DNA of 15,776 nt from assembly GCA_035500775.1 (NCBI GenBank), contig DATJWY010000087.1, forward strand, positions 1 to 15,776. The letters run 5' to 3'. The translations under genes were made by a program, and so were the position numbers. This document shows positions 1 through 5,883 of the stretch, one piece after another (position 1 is the stretch's first letter; each line of letters starts with the position of its first letter). The notes below the pieces were generated by a model, which made no database searches, was not told the DNA's origin, and saw only the letters and a program-made list of their open reading frames with translations. The DNA is from DATJWY01 sp035500775 (GTDB lineage: Bacteria; Pseudomonadota; Alphaproteobacteria; Acetobacterales; Acetobacteraceae).

Positions 1-20
1 GCCTGGACAACGAACAGCAG

Positions 21-42
21 GGGACTGCCGCAAACTTGGGGG
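21..42 (+). repeat. ISKra4-type terminal inverted repeat, transposase 3' side
   Basis: This 22-bp end begins GGGACTGCCGC and ends in GGGGG. It pairs with the repeat at 1466-1487 with three mismatches. The transposase stop codon begins at the next base. Confidence 0.85.
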
Positions 43-1410
43 TCAGGCTGCGATGGCCGCTGGCGGGTGACGGTCATTGTCAGCCTGGAAGCGCTGCCCG
101 AAACCGGTGCCGAGCGTACCATTGTAAACGGCGCAGCGGACCTGGAGCAGCCGGTCGGCACCGCGTCGCGACCAGCGCATGTGCTGTTGCTTGTTCATCC
201 GACGGTTCACCAGGAAGTTGGCCGTGCCCTCGGTCAGGGCCGTGCCAACCCGCAAACCGGCTCGGTGCCGCTCGGCGTAGTTGACCAGCCAATCGCTCTG
301 ACCGACCAGATAGTCGTTCAATGCTCGGAGCGCGGTCCACAGCTTTCGCGAGGGCGCGATGGACCTGCGGCCGTCGCGCTCGCCCCGGAAATGATGCATG
401 ACGGCATGGATGCGATCGAGGCTGATCTGCGCGTCCTTGGCCTTGCCGTTCCACAATCGCCAGTGCAGGCGGTCCACTTCTTCGACGATCACCGCCTTCG
501 CCGCGGCGCAATCCGGATCATCGGACGACAGACCTGCGGCGATCTGTGTCAGGTGCTGCAGCCGCATGGCAAGGTGAAACCAGTCCAGAATCGGAAGTCC
601 AGCGACGCCGGCGTGGAGGAGAATGCGCCGCAGGCCGGGACAGCCATCGGTGAACGCGGTCAGCGCCGTGTCCTGTGTCCGCCCAACAGCGTCGAGGCTG
701 CGGCGGATCAGTGCTCCGACATCCGTGTCAGTCTTGGCCACGGCAGCGAACACCTGCCGGCTTCCAGTCGCCGTCTCAACATTGCCAATCCGGACCTCCA
801 GGTGCCGCTCGCCATCCTCGCAGCCGCGAATGAAGGTCGAATCCAAGGTCACCGCAATCGCCTTCGCGGGAGTTGCGGGTTTGGCTGTCGCCTGCATCGA
901 CAGTTCCTCGGCGACCTTGAAGGTATGACGGCGCAACGTCTCCGGGTCCGTGCCGGCGTCCACCGGGAACATCTGCCCGAGCAGGGCGGCAGCCGTCCGA
1001 TATGTCATCAGGGCGGAGAGCTGGGCCCGCAGCTGATCCAGCGCCGGGGTCGAGCGAGCGTGGGGCGGCCATTCCACACCCGCCTCGGTCGTGCCGCAGC
1101 CGGCGCAGCAGAAGCGGGGTAGCCGGACCGTGACCTGGCCGAACAGCGTCGCGATCCCGTGCTGGCGGTAGTCCTTCACCCGGCAGACATCGCCACAGCC
1201 GCGGCACTCCGGACGGCGCACGGCGTGGAGCCTGGCCTGCGCGGCGACGATCTCCTGCTGCAGGCCGGCCAGGAGCCGCTTGCCCTCGGCCAGGGTCAAG
1301 CCCAGGGTGGCCAAGTCGGTGAGGTCGTCGGGCTTGGCGATCCGCAGGACGTCGGTGCTGTGCTCCTCCCCCTCGGCTCCGATGCTCACCAGTCTCACGA
1401 TCCAGGCCAC
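43..1410 (-). CDS. ISKra4-type DDE transposase
   Basis: This 455-aa protein is expected to cut and rejoin the ends of the surrounding insertion sequence. Residues 69-105 carry a cysteine cluster (C69, C72, C76, then C101, C102, C105) resembling a zinc-binding DNA-recognition region. The probable catalytic triad is D190 (in VTLDSTF), D255 (in FTDGC) and E394 (in LTEGTANFLVNRRM), followed by the RWSRRGADRLLQVR block typical of ISKra4 transposases. ILDWFH at 274-279 is another family hallmark. The start is a GTG at 1410 with a purine-rich ribosome site (GGTGGAG) a few bases upstream. Length and motifs agree with a full-length, uninterrupted transposase. Family assignment is by motif recognition. 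Catalytic residue assignment is inferred. Confidence 0.9.
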   Translation of the reverse strand: MAWIVRLVSIGAEGEEHSTDVLRIAKPDDLTDLATLGLTLAEGKRLLAGLQQEIVAAQARLHAVRRPECRGCGDVCRVKDYRQHGIATLFGQVTVRLPRFCCAGCGTTEAGVEWPPHARSTPALDQLRAQLSALMTYRTAAALLGQMFPVDAGTDPETLRRHTFKVAEELSMQATAKPATPAKAIAVTLDSTFIRGCEDGERHLEVRIGNVETATGSRQVFAAVAKTDTDVGALIRRSLDAVGRTQDTALTAFTDGCPGLRRILLHAGVAGLPILDWFHLAMRLQHLTQIAAGLSSDDPDCAAAKAVIVEEVDRLHWRLWNGKAKDAQISLDRIHAVMHHFRGERDGRRSIAPSRKLWTALRALNDYLVGQSDWLVNYAERHRAGLRVGTALTEGTANFLVNRRMNKQQHMRWSRRGADRLLQVRCAVYNGTLGTGFGQRFQADNDRHPPAAIAA

Positions 1411-1465
1411 GTTGTCTCCACCTCGACGGGAAAATCAGCCCAAAAATACCCCGCTTGGTATTGCA

Positions 1466-1487
1466 CCCCCAATCTCGCGGCAGTCCC
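1466..1487 (-). repeat. ISKra4-type terminal inverted repeat, transposase 5' side
   Basis: On the minus strand this end reads GGGACTGCCGC followed by GAGATT and five G. It lies 55 bp upstream of the transposase start, so the interval 1411-1465 should hold the transposase promoter and ribosome site. Confidence 0.85.
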
Positions 1488-1542
1488 GTGGATAACCTTG
1501 CAAGCGTCTGATTTTCCAACATCCCTGCGAGGGCGGCCAGAC

Positions 1543-1649
1543 GGGGGCGTAGGCAAGTGTCGCATCTCGCGGATGTCGTCGGCGCCTGTCCGGGCGCGTA
1601 GGCAAGGATCGCATTACGCGGCGACTCGGGGGCGTAGGCAAAGATCACA
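1543..1649 (-). repeat. Three 22-bp direct repeats, possible IS21-type element end
   Basis: Three near-identical 22-mers lie at 1543-1564, 1592-1613 and 1628-1649. On the minus strand each begins TGYGA and carries TTGCCTACGC followed by C/G-CCC. Start-to-start spacing is 49 and 36 bp, so this is not a simple tandem array. IS21-family elements characteristically begin with TG and carry extra internal copies of the terminal sequence. In that reading 1649 would be the outer tip and the transposase genes would lie toward lower coordinates, where the ISKra4-type element now sits. No istA or istB coding sequence is recognisable, so this would be a remnant. The alternative is a set of regulator sites for the vapBC promoter just downstream. 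Confidence 0.5.
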
Positions 1650-1690
1650 ACGCCCAGGTCTTTCATTCGTCTCCATCGCCGTCTATATGC

Positions 1691-1705
1691 ATGCTTTGAC
1701 AGCAT
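1691..1705. promoter_or_regulatory. Inverted repeat upstream of vapB, candidate autoregulatory operator
   Basis: ATGCT and AGCAT flank TTGAC 20 bp upstream of the antitoxin start. Antitoxins with ribbon-helix-helix domains commonly bind such short inverted repeats with their toxin and repress their own operon. The arms are only 5 bp, so chance occurrence is possible. Confidence 0.35.
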
Positions 1706-1724
1706 CCGCAGCAGTGGGGCGCAC

Positions 1725-2003
1725 ATGGCGACGCTCACGGTCCGCAACCTCGACGACGACGTCGTCCGAGCTCTCCGTATCCGCGCCGCCGAGCACGGCC
1801 GCTCTGCCGAGGCTGAGCACCGCGAGATCCTCCGAAGCGTCCTAACCGGCGCCCGCCAGCCATCGCCGCGCGCGGCAGCCGCGGAGCGCCTGGCCGAATT
1901 CCGGCGGCGAACCGCAGGCCGTGGCTCCGCCACCGCCGCCGAACTCCTACAAGAGTCCAGAGAAGGTAGGGCAGGGTGGCTTACCGGCGAGTCGGACGCC
2001 TGA
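1725..2003 (+). CDS. FitA/VapB-type ribbon-helix-helix antitoxin
   Basis: This 92-aa protein is probably the antitoxin that binds and neutralises the PIN-domain toxin encoded 3 bp downstream. Residues 1-40 (MATLTVRNLDDDVVRALRIRA..., then GRSAEAEHREILRSVL) match the N-terminal ribbon-helix-helix DNA-binding fold of FitA/plasmid-stability antitoxins. The first strand TLTVRNL would contact the operator. The charged, alanine-rich C-terminal half is the expected toxin-wrapping tail. The ATG at 1725 begins exactly at the conserved motif. No strong ribosome site is seen ahead of it, so translation may be weak or from a short leader. The pair is a two-gene operon, likely self-repressed. Confidence 0.85.
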   Translation: MATLTVRNLDDDVVRALRIRAAEHGRSAEAEHREILRSVLTGARQPSPRAAAAERLAEFRRRTAGRGSATAAELLQESREGRAGWLTGESDA

Positions 2004-2006
2004 CTG

Positions 2007-2459
2007 GTGGCGCTGGTCGTCGATGCCAGTGTCGCCCTGAAATGGGTGCTCGAGGAGCCGGACAGCCATCTCGCGCAGGCTCTCGCGGAGGGGGGCGAGG
2101 AGCTCTTGGTGCCAGACTTCTGGCTCAACGAGGCCTGCAACATCTGCTGGCTCCAGGTCCGGAAGCGGGTGTGGACGCCGGACGAAGCGAGGGAAGGGCT
2201 GGCGTTGCTTCGAGCTCAGGTCGAGCCTACCCCTACCGGCGACCTGGATCTGCACGACGTCGCACTCGACATCGGACTGGCCATTAACCACTCAACATAC
2301 GACACCCTCTACGTCGCCTTCGCCGTGGCGATGGGCGCCCGGGGCGTGGTGGCCGCGGACGGCCCGTTCATCAGGGACATGCAGCGCCATCCGGATCCAG
2401 CCCTGGCCGCCATGCTCATCCCGCTTGCGGACTGGGCGCGGGGACAGAGGCTGGCGTGA
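2007..2459 (+). CDS. vapC: VapC-type PIN-domain toxin ribonuclease
   Basis: This 150-aa protein is a PIN-domain endoribonuclease, predicted to inhibit growth by metal-dependent RNA cleavage when not bound by its antitoxin. The four acidic residues of the active site are visible: D6 in VVDASV, E42 in NEACN, D99 in YDTLYVA and D118 in AADGPF. Full PIN length with all acidic positions kept implies a functional toxin. It starts at GTG 2007, only 3 bp after the antitoxin stop, so translation is likely coupled. The RNA target cannot be read from the sequence. Some members of this family cut tRNA or rRNA. Confidence 0.88.
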   Translation: MALVVDASVALKWVLEEPDSHLAQALAEGGEELLVPDFWLNEACNICWLQVRKRVWTPDEAREGLALLRAQVEPTPTGDLDLHDVALDIGLAINHSTYDTLYVAFAVAMGARGVVAADGPFIRDMQRHPDPALAAMLIPLADWARGQRLA

Positions 2460-2668
2460 TGGCCGCCATCCAGGCCCGCGCTGAGCGCGAAGGTTGTAGC
2501 GAGCATATCATGTGGTTGGTGATCTTGGGGGGCATGACAGCAGACGAGGTTTCCGAGCGCGCCCGGGAAGCAGAAAGTGCCAAGCAGCTACTCCGAGGGT
2601 GCGCGCATGATGCCGCCGCTATGCCGACGCATCCGTGGTCGTCACACGAATGCGGCACGTCAACAAAA

Positions 2669-2695
2669 CCCGCGATAACTCCGGCTTATCGCGGG
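2669..2695. repeat. Perfect 10-bp inverted repeat: terminator or recombinase core site
   Basis: CCCGCGATAA and TTATCGCGGG flank a 7-base asymmetric centre, CTCCGGC. There is an A-rich run before the repeat but no T-run after it. As RNA it would be a strong hairpin ending the vapBC transcript. As DNA, 10-bp arms around a 7-bp spacer match the layout of a tyrosine recombinase crossover site, and the recombinase gene begins 41 bp downstream. Two TTGCCAA copies at 2698-2704 and 2718-2724, spaced 20 bp, lie between the repeat and the gene and could be accessory binding sites. Confidence 0.55.
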
Positions 2696-2735
2696 TCTTG
2701 CCAAGACGCCCCAATCGTTGCCAAACTAACCATGA

Positions 2736-3716
2736 ATGGAAGACCACACACTCACACTTCCGGAACGACCGGTTTTAGCCCCAAGCGGGACTGATGCCCT
2801 TGAGGCGGCACGCAACTATGCCCGGCAGGCGCATGCGGAGGCAACGCGACGGGCCTATCGTTCCGATTGGCAGGATTTCTCCACCTGGTGCCGTATCGCC
2901 GGCTTCGTTGCTCTCCCGGCCATGCCGGCAACAGTCGCCGCCTATCTCGCCGCCCTGGCGGTGACGCACCGCCCCTCCACCCTGCAGCGTCGTCTGGCCG
3001 CCATCGGCCAGGCACATCGTCTGGCCGGGCATGAGTGGATCCCGTCGCACCCGCTGATCCGCACCACCCTGCGCGGCATCCTGCGCAACCATGGTCAGCC
3101 GAAGCGCCGGGCGGCGGCCCTGACCACCGCGGAAATCCGGCGGCTGGTTGCCGTCTGTTCCACCGACCTCGCCGGAAGGCGCGACCGGGCGCTGTTCCTG
3201 GTCGGTTTCGCCGGTGCGCTGCGCCGCTCGGAACTCGTCGGCATCGATCGCGAGCACATCACCTTCACGTCGGACGGGATGCGTTTGTTGATCCCGCGCG
3301 GCAAGACCGACCCGGAGGGGAGGGGGGCGGAAATCGGCATTCCGCGCGGCCGGCGGAAGGAGACATGTCCGGTCGCGACCCTCTCCGAATGGCTGCAGGC
3401 CTCGGAGACGGAGTTCGGCCCGATCTTCCGCAAGGTGGATAAATGGGGGGTGGTGGACACGGCGCGCCTGCACCCGGATGCGGTGCGGCAGATCCTGCGC
3501 CGGCGTGCCGCGGAGGCGGGGGTGACCGTCTCTCTTTCTGAGCGACTCTCGCCGCATGGGCTTCGCGCCGGTTTCGTGACCGAGGCCTACAAGGCCGGCG
3601 CGCGCGACGAGGAGATCATGGCCCACACCCGACATGCGGACCTCAAGACCATGCGCGCCTATGTGCGCCGGGCCAAGCTGATGACCGAAAGCCCGGCCAA
3701 ACTCCTGGGCCTGTAG
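2736..3716 (+). CDS. Tyrosine recombinase/integrase
   Basis: This 326-aa site-specific recombinase breaks and rejoins DNA through a tyrosine-DNA intermediate. Residues 25-120 form the SAM-like N-terminal core-binding domain (NYARQAHAEATRRAYRSDWQDFSTWC, PATVAAYLAAL). Residues 127-320 form the catalytic domain. The full catalytic set is present: R163 in GALRRSEL, K190 in RGKTDP, H274 and R277 in SPHGLRAGF, H300, and nucleophile Y309 in TMRAYVRR. It is the right length for a simple phage-type or plasmid integrase, with no truncation. The ATG at 2736 lacks a clear ribosome site. It sits just downstream of an inverted repeat that could be its own site, and ahead of a YubB-like gene 3 bp away that is probably co-transcribed. 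Confidence 0.93.
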   Translation: MEDHTLTLPERPVLAPSGTDALEAARNYARQAHAEATRRAYRSDWQDFSTWCRIAGFVALPAMPATVAAYLAALAVTHRPSTLQRRLAAIGQAHRLAGHEWIPSHPLIRTTLRGILRNHGQPKRRAAALTTAEIRRLVAVCSTDLAGRRDRALFLVGFAGALRRSELVGIDREHITFTSDGMRLLIPRGKTDPEGRGAEIGIPRGRRKETCPVATLSEWLQASETEFGPIFRKVDKWGVVDTARLHPDAVRQILRRRAAEAGVTVSLSERLSPHGLRAGFVTEAYKAGARDEEIMAHTRHADLKTMRAYVRRAKLMTESPAKLLGL

Positions 3717-3719
3717 GTC

Positions 3720-4331
3720 TTGCCGGACGGAGCGGGACCGCAGCCGGACGGTGGCCGGCGGCAAGCGACGCCTACGCCAGAGGTGCTGGCACTACCGCAG
3801 CCCGACTGGCTGTATCATCGCCTGACGGTGAGCGGGCCGGAAGCGGCCCTTGCGGCCTTCCGTGCCGCCGCCGCCGGGGCCGGGGTGGTGCCCTGGGTCT
3901 ATGATTACGATCAGTTGGAGGAGGATTGGTTCCACTTGCTGATCGCCCCGCCGCCGCATCGGCGCAGCATCAGCCTGCACGGCGCCCGCATCCTGGCGCG
4001 TAATCTGCGGGATGCAGCCTTCGAACGGCATGAGCACGCGGTGAGTCTGGTCGGGTTCAGCAGCGCCTGCCCGTTCGATTTGCATGCGCTGGTGCCGGTG
4101 CCCAGGGCCATTCTGCGCCTTGGACCGGATCACCCGGATGCGCGGCTCTGGCTCTGGCAGAACTGGGGGACCACCTGGCCGCTGCGGCATGTGCGGGAGT
4201 TAAAGCAGCGCGCCGGGGATGAGGCCGGCTTTGTATGCGAGTTCTGGTCAGCAGACTGGACACCCTGGCCGGCGCTGCGGCAGGCGCGGACGGCTTGGCC
4301 AACCCTGCGTTTAAACCTGAAGATACTGTAA
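3720..4331 (+). CDS. YubB/Api92-like ferredoxin-fold protein
   Basis: This protein is up to 203 aa and of unknown molecular function. It resembles the Api92/YubB family found on plasmids and phages: RLTVSGPEAALAAFRAA near residues 34-50, FDLHALVPVPRAIL in the middle, then NWGTTWPLRHV and a C-terminal WSADWTPWPAL. That order (N-terminal strand with SGP, LVPVP, NWGT-W, then an aromatic WTPW strand) is the family signature. The first in-frame start is TTG 3720, 3 bp after the integrase stop. GTG 3783 is an alternative giving 182 aa, and the domain begins after either. The tight spacing suggests co-transcription with the integrase. No signal peptide or membrane segment is visible. The family link is recognition from motif pattern only. 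Confidence 0.7.
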   Translation: MPDGAGPQPDGGRRQATPTPEVLALPQPDWLYHRLTVSGPEAALAAFRAAAAGAGVVPWVYDYDQLEEDWFHLLIAPPPHRRSISLHGARILARNLRDAAFERHEHAVSLVGFSSACPFDLHALVPVPRAILRLGPDHPDARLWLWQNWGTTWPLRHVRELKQRAGDEAGFVCEFWSADWTPWPALRQARTAWPTLRLNLKIL

Positions 4332-4349
4332 AGTCCGCTCGGGCCAAGC

Positions 4350-4360
4350 GGGGGGGGGGG
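4350..4360. repeat. Run of eleven G
   Basis: An uninterrupted G11 lies in the 61-bp gap between the convergent YubB-like and parE genes. Such runs slip during replication and are prone to sequencing error, so the exact length should be treated with caution. Confidence 0.8.
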
Positions 4361-4392
4361 AGCCACCCCATCGCCACCGCGACCCGTGCCGG

Positions 4393-4692
4393 TCATTCCA
4401 GGGCTTCTGGCAAATCCCGGGCCATGTGGACGAAGCGAAGGATGACCGGCGGGTCTGACTCGGCGTCGTAAACCAGCAGGTATGGGAAACCGCGCAGCGA
4501 CCAGAAACGGTAACGCTCCGGGGCAAGATCGGGCCTCACCCGGCCGAGCAGCGGTTTCGCCTGCACCATCTCCGCCGCGCGTAGCGCAGCCGTGAGCAGG
4601 GCTTCCGCCGTCTCGGGGTTTTCCTCGGCGATCCAGAGCGCCGCCTGCAGCAGCTCCCGCTGGGCGCGCGGCGCGAACAGGCGGGGACTCAA
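4393..4692 (-). CDS. parE: RelE/ParE-family toxin
   Basis: This 99-aa protein has the compact RelE/ParE fold: an N-terminal helix pair (RAQRELLQAALWIAEENPETAEALLTAALRAAEMV) followed by PLLGRVRPDLAPERYRFWSLRGFPYLLVYDAE and the C-terminal strand VILRFVHMARDLPEAL. The R-FPYLLVY and RFVH-ARD elements are characteristic of ParE-type toxins, several of which inhibit DNA gyrase, while RelE members cut mRNA on ribosomes. The target here is not certain. The start is a TTG overlapping the antitoxin stop by four bases (4689-4692), implying translational coupling. Length is normal and nothing suggests decay. Confidence 0.85.
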   Translation of the reverse strand: MSPRLFAPRAQRELLQAALWIAEENPETAEALLTAALRAAEMVQAKPLLGRVRPDLAPERYRFWSLRGFPYLLVYDAESDPPVILRFVHMARDLPEALE

Positions 4693-4949
4693 GGGCGGCG
4701 CTGGCGTGCGTTCGCGATGGCGGCCCGGATGTCGGTCTCTACTTCATCGAGCGTGGCCAGGCCCTCGCGCGCGCCTTCCGCCTGCGCCGCCTCAAGTGAG
4801 GCAACGAAGGCCGCGCGCCGCGCCTCAGCGTCCTGCAACAGGCGCAGCCCGGAGCGCACGACCTCGCTGATATTGTTGAACCGGCCGCTAGCGACGCAGG
4901 TCTGGGCGAAGCGCTCGAGTTCGGCCGTCAGGTGCACATTGGTACCCAT
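4689..4949 (-). CDS. parD: ParD-type (CC2985-like) antitoxin
   Basis: This 86-aa antitoxin has an N-terminal ribbon-helix-helix (residues 1-45: NVHLTAELERFAQTCVASGRFNNISEVVRSGLRLL). The SGRFNNISEVVR block is diagnostic of the ParD/CC2985 family. The C-terminal helix is charged and alanine-rich, suited to binding ParE. It is the first gene of a two-gene minus-strand operon overlapping the toxin. A perfect palindrome starts 11 bp upstream of its ATG and very likely mediates autorepression by the ParD or ParDE complex. There is no clear ribosome site, so the mRNA may be nearly leaderless. Confidence 0.9.
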   Translation of the reverse strand: MGTNVHLTAELERFAQTCVASGRFNNISEVVRSGLRLLQDAEARRAAFVASLEAAQAEGAREGLATLDEVETDIRAAIANARQRRP

Positions 4950-4959
4950 GCCCGCACTG

Positions 4960-4986
4960 TATCAAGCCTTGATATGCGCGATCAAG
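4960..4986. promoter_or_regulatory. parDE promoter and palindromic operator
   Basis: TATCAAGCCTTGATA (4960-4974) is a perfect palindrome around a single central base. A third half-site, ATCAAG, follows at 4981-4986. Reading toward parD, TTGATC (4988-4983) and GATACA about 16 bp later could be the -35 and -10 boxes. The palindrome overlaps the proposed -10, so bound antitoxin would block RNA polymerase. Confidence 0.65.
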
Positions 4987-5015
4987 TCGGGGCGGGTGCA
5001 CGACCATCCCAGTGT

Positions 5016-5756
5016 TCAGCCGGCCAGTCCCTCGGCGAGTTGGGTCAGGGCGGCCCGATTCTGGATGTTGATCATGCTCGGCTCCGGAATGTCGATCAGC
5101 CCCTCCTTGCGCAGACGGGTGAAGGTCCGGCTGACCGTCTCGATCGTCAGGCCGAGGTAGTCGGCGATGTCGCTGCGGGTCATCCGCAGATACAGGTGAG
5201 GCCCATCCTGGTCGTTCCGGTCCTGTCGCAGCAGGAAGGAGGCCAGGCGTTCACGGGCGGTCTTGCGGCCGAGCAGCAGCATCTGTTCCTGCGCGGCCAC
5301 GAGTTCGTTCGAGGCGGCGTCGAGCAGTCGCTTCTCCATCTCCGGAAAATCATCGAGCAGACGGCGCAAATCCTGGCGCGAGAAGCGGCAGATCCGGACC
5401 GGCTCGATCGCCTCGGCGCTGAAGGCATAAGCGGTGGAGATGGCGAGACCGAGGAAGTCCCCGGCATGCGCGAAGCCGGTGATCTGGCGCCGTCCGTCCG
5501 GCAGCAGCTTGTACAGCCGCGCAGTGCCGGCTGTAATATTGTAGAAATAATCGGCGTGATCGCCTTCGGTGATGAAAGTCCTTCCGGTTTCGATCATCGT
5601 CTCATGGGCGATGTCAGCCAGGCGGCTCAGGTCACGGTCCGGGATCGCGTTGCATACACTGATGGTCCGCGCATCGCAGGAAGCGCACGGATCCAGGTCG
5701 TGAGCATGTCCGGCCCGCTGGTCTTCAGCGCGAGCCTTTTGCTCCGTCGCCTTCAT
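5016..5756 (-). CDS. fnr: FNR-type oxygen-sensing Crp-family regulator
   Basis: This 246-aa cytoplasmic transcription factor is predicted to dimerise and activate genes when oxygen is low. Cysteines C24, C27 and C35 (CxxC then seven residues then C) plus C123 give the four ligands expected for an oxygen-labile [4Fe-4S] cluster, as in FNR/FnrN. The cyclic-nucleotide-type beta roll spans about 45-150, followed by the dimer helix. The winged helix lies near 190-240, with recognition helix ETVSRTFTRLRKEG. E206, S209 and R210 match the FNR residues that read TTGAT half-sites. The ATG at 5756 has a good ribosome site (AAGGA) upstream. The gene is divergent from a GNAT-like gene, with a matching FNR box between them. 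The N-terminal 20 residues are charged and not part of the conserved core. Confidence 0.92.
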   Translation of the reverse strand: MKATEQKARAEDQRAGHAHDLDPCASCDARTISVCNAIPDRDLSRLADIAHETMIETGRTFITEGDHADYFYNITAGTARLYKLLPDGRRQITGFAHAGDFLGLAISTAYAFSAEAIEPVRICRFSRQDLRRLLDDFPEMEKRLLDAASNELVAAQEQMLLLGRKTARERLASFLLRQDRNDQDGPHLYLRMTRSDIADYLGLTIETVSRTFTRLRKEGLIDIPEPSMINIQNRAALTQLAEGLAG

Positions 5757-5797
5757 TAGGACATTCCTTGGTCAGTCTCGACGAGCAGCCTGCACGG

Positions 5798-5803
5798 ATC
5801 ATA
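5798..5803 (-). promoter_or_regulatory. Candidate -10 box of the fnr promoter
   Basis: On the minus strand these bases read TATGAT, one base from the sigma-70-type consensus. A start about seven bases downstream (near 5791) would put the centre of the FNR box near -62, the usual class I activator position. Confidence 0.4.
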
Positions 5804-5846
5804 GCGCAGTTTGCGCGTTTGTTGCGAGGCAATACCACAACCGGCC

Positions 5847-5860
5847 TTGACCTGGATCAA
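5847..5860. promoter_or_regulatory. FNR box in the fnr/GNAT divergent region
   Basis: TTGACCTGGATCAA fits the FNR/FixK-type site TTGAY-N4-ATCAA, with complete outer half-sites. It lies between two divergent genes, one of which encodes an FNR-type protein with the matching recognition helix. Its centre is about 97 bp from the fnr ATG and about 60 bp from ATG 5914 of the GNAT-like gene, so it could act on either promoter. Confidence 0.75.
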
Positions 5861-5883
5861 GGATTTTCCGCGGCTTGCCTTCC

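Larger units (their letters stand above)
21..1487 (-). mobile_element. Complete ISKra4-type insertion sequence with terminal inverted repeats
   Basis: The element is bounded by 22-bp imperfect inverted repeats at 21-42 and 1466-1487. Both begin GGGACTGCCGC when read inward, both end in five G, and they match at 19 of 22 positions. One transposase gene fills nearly the whole 1467 bp, and its stop codon directly abuts the left repeat. I see no target-site duplication: the 20 left-flank bases ending CAGCAG do not resemble the right flank beginning GTGGATAACC. From memory, some ISKra4 subgroups (ISAzba1-like) make no duplication, which would fit. Subgroup assignment needs an IS database comparison. 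The intact frame and ends suggest the element could still be active. Confidence 0.85.

Noticed and set aside
67..1122. Long plus-strand open frame inside the transposase
   Set aside because: It is antisense to a clear transposase with all motifs, and its product has no family character.
1543..1649. CRISPR-like array
   Set aside because: Only three 22-bp units with unequal 27 and 14 bp gaps and no cas genes; an IS terminus or operator fits better.
776..2143. Long minus-strand open frame spanning the IS end and vapBC
   Set aside because: It runs out of frame through the transposase and both toxin-antitoxin genes, and its serine/arginine-rich product is a GC-rich shadow.
2456..2794. Small gene overlapping the vapC stop (GTGATG)
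   Set aside because: The overlap is tempting, but the second half runs through the inverted repeat and into the integrase start, and the protein has no recognisable features.
2775..3764. Minus-strand frame covering the integrase
   Set aside because: Antisense shadow of a complete recombinase with its full catalytic set.
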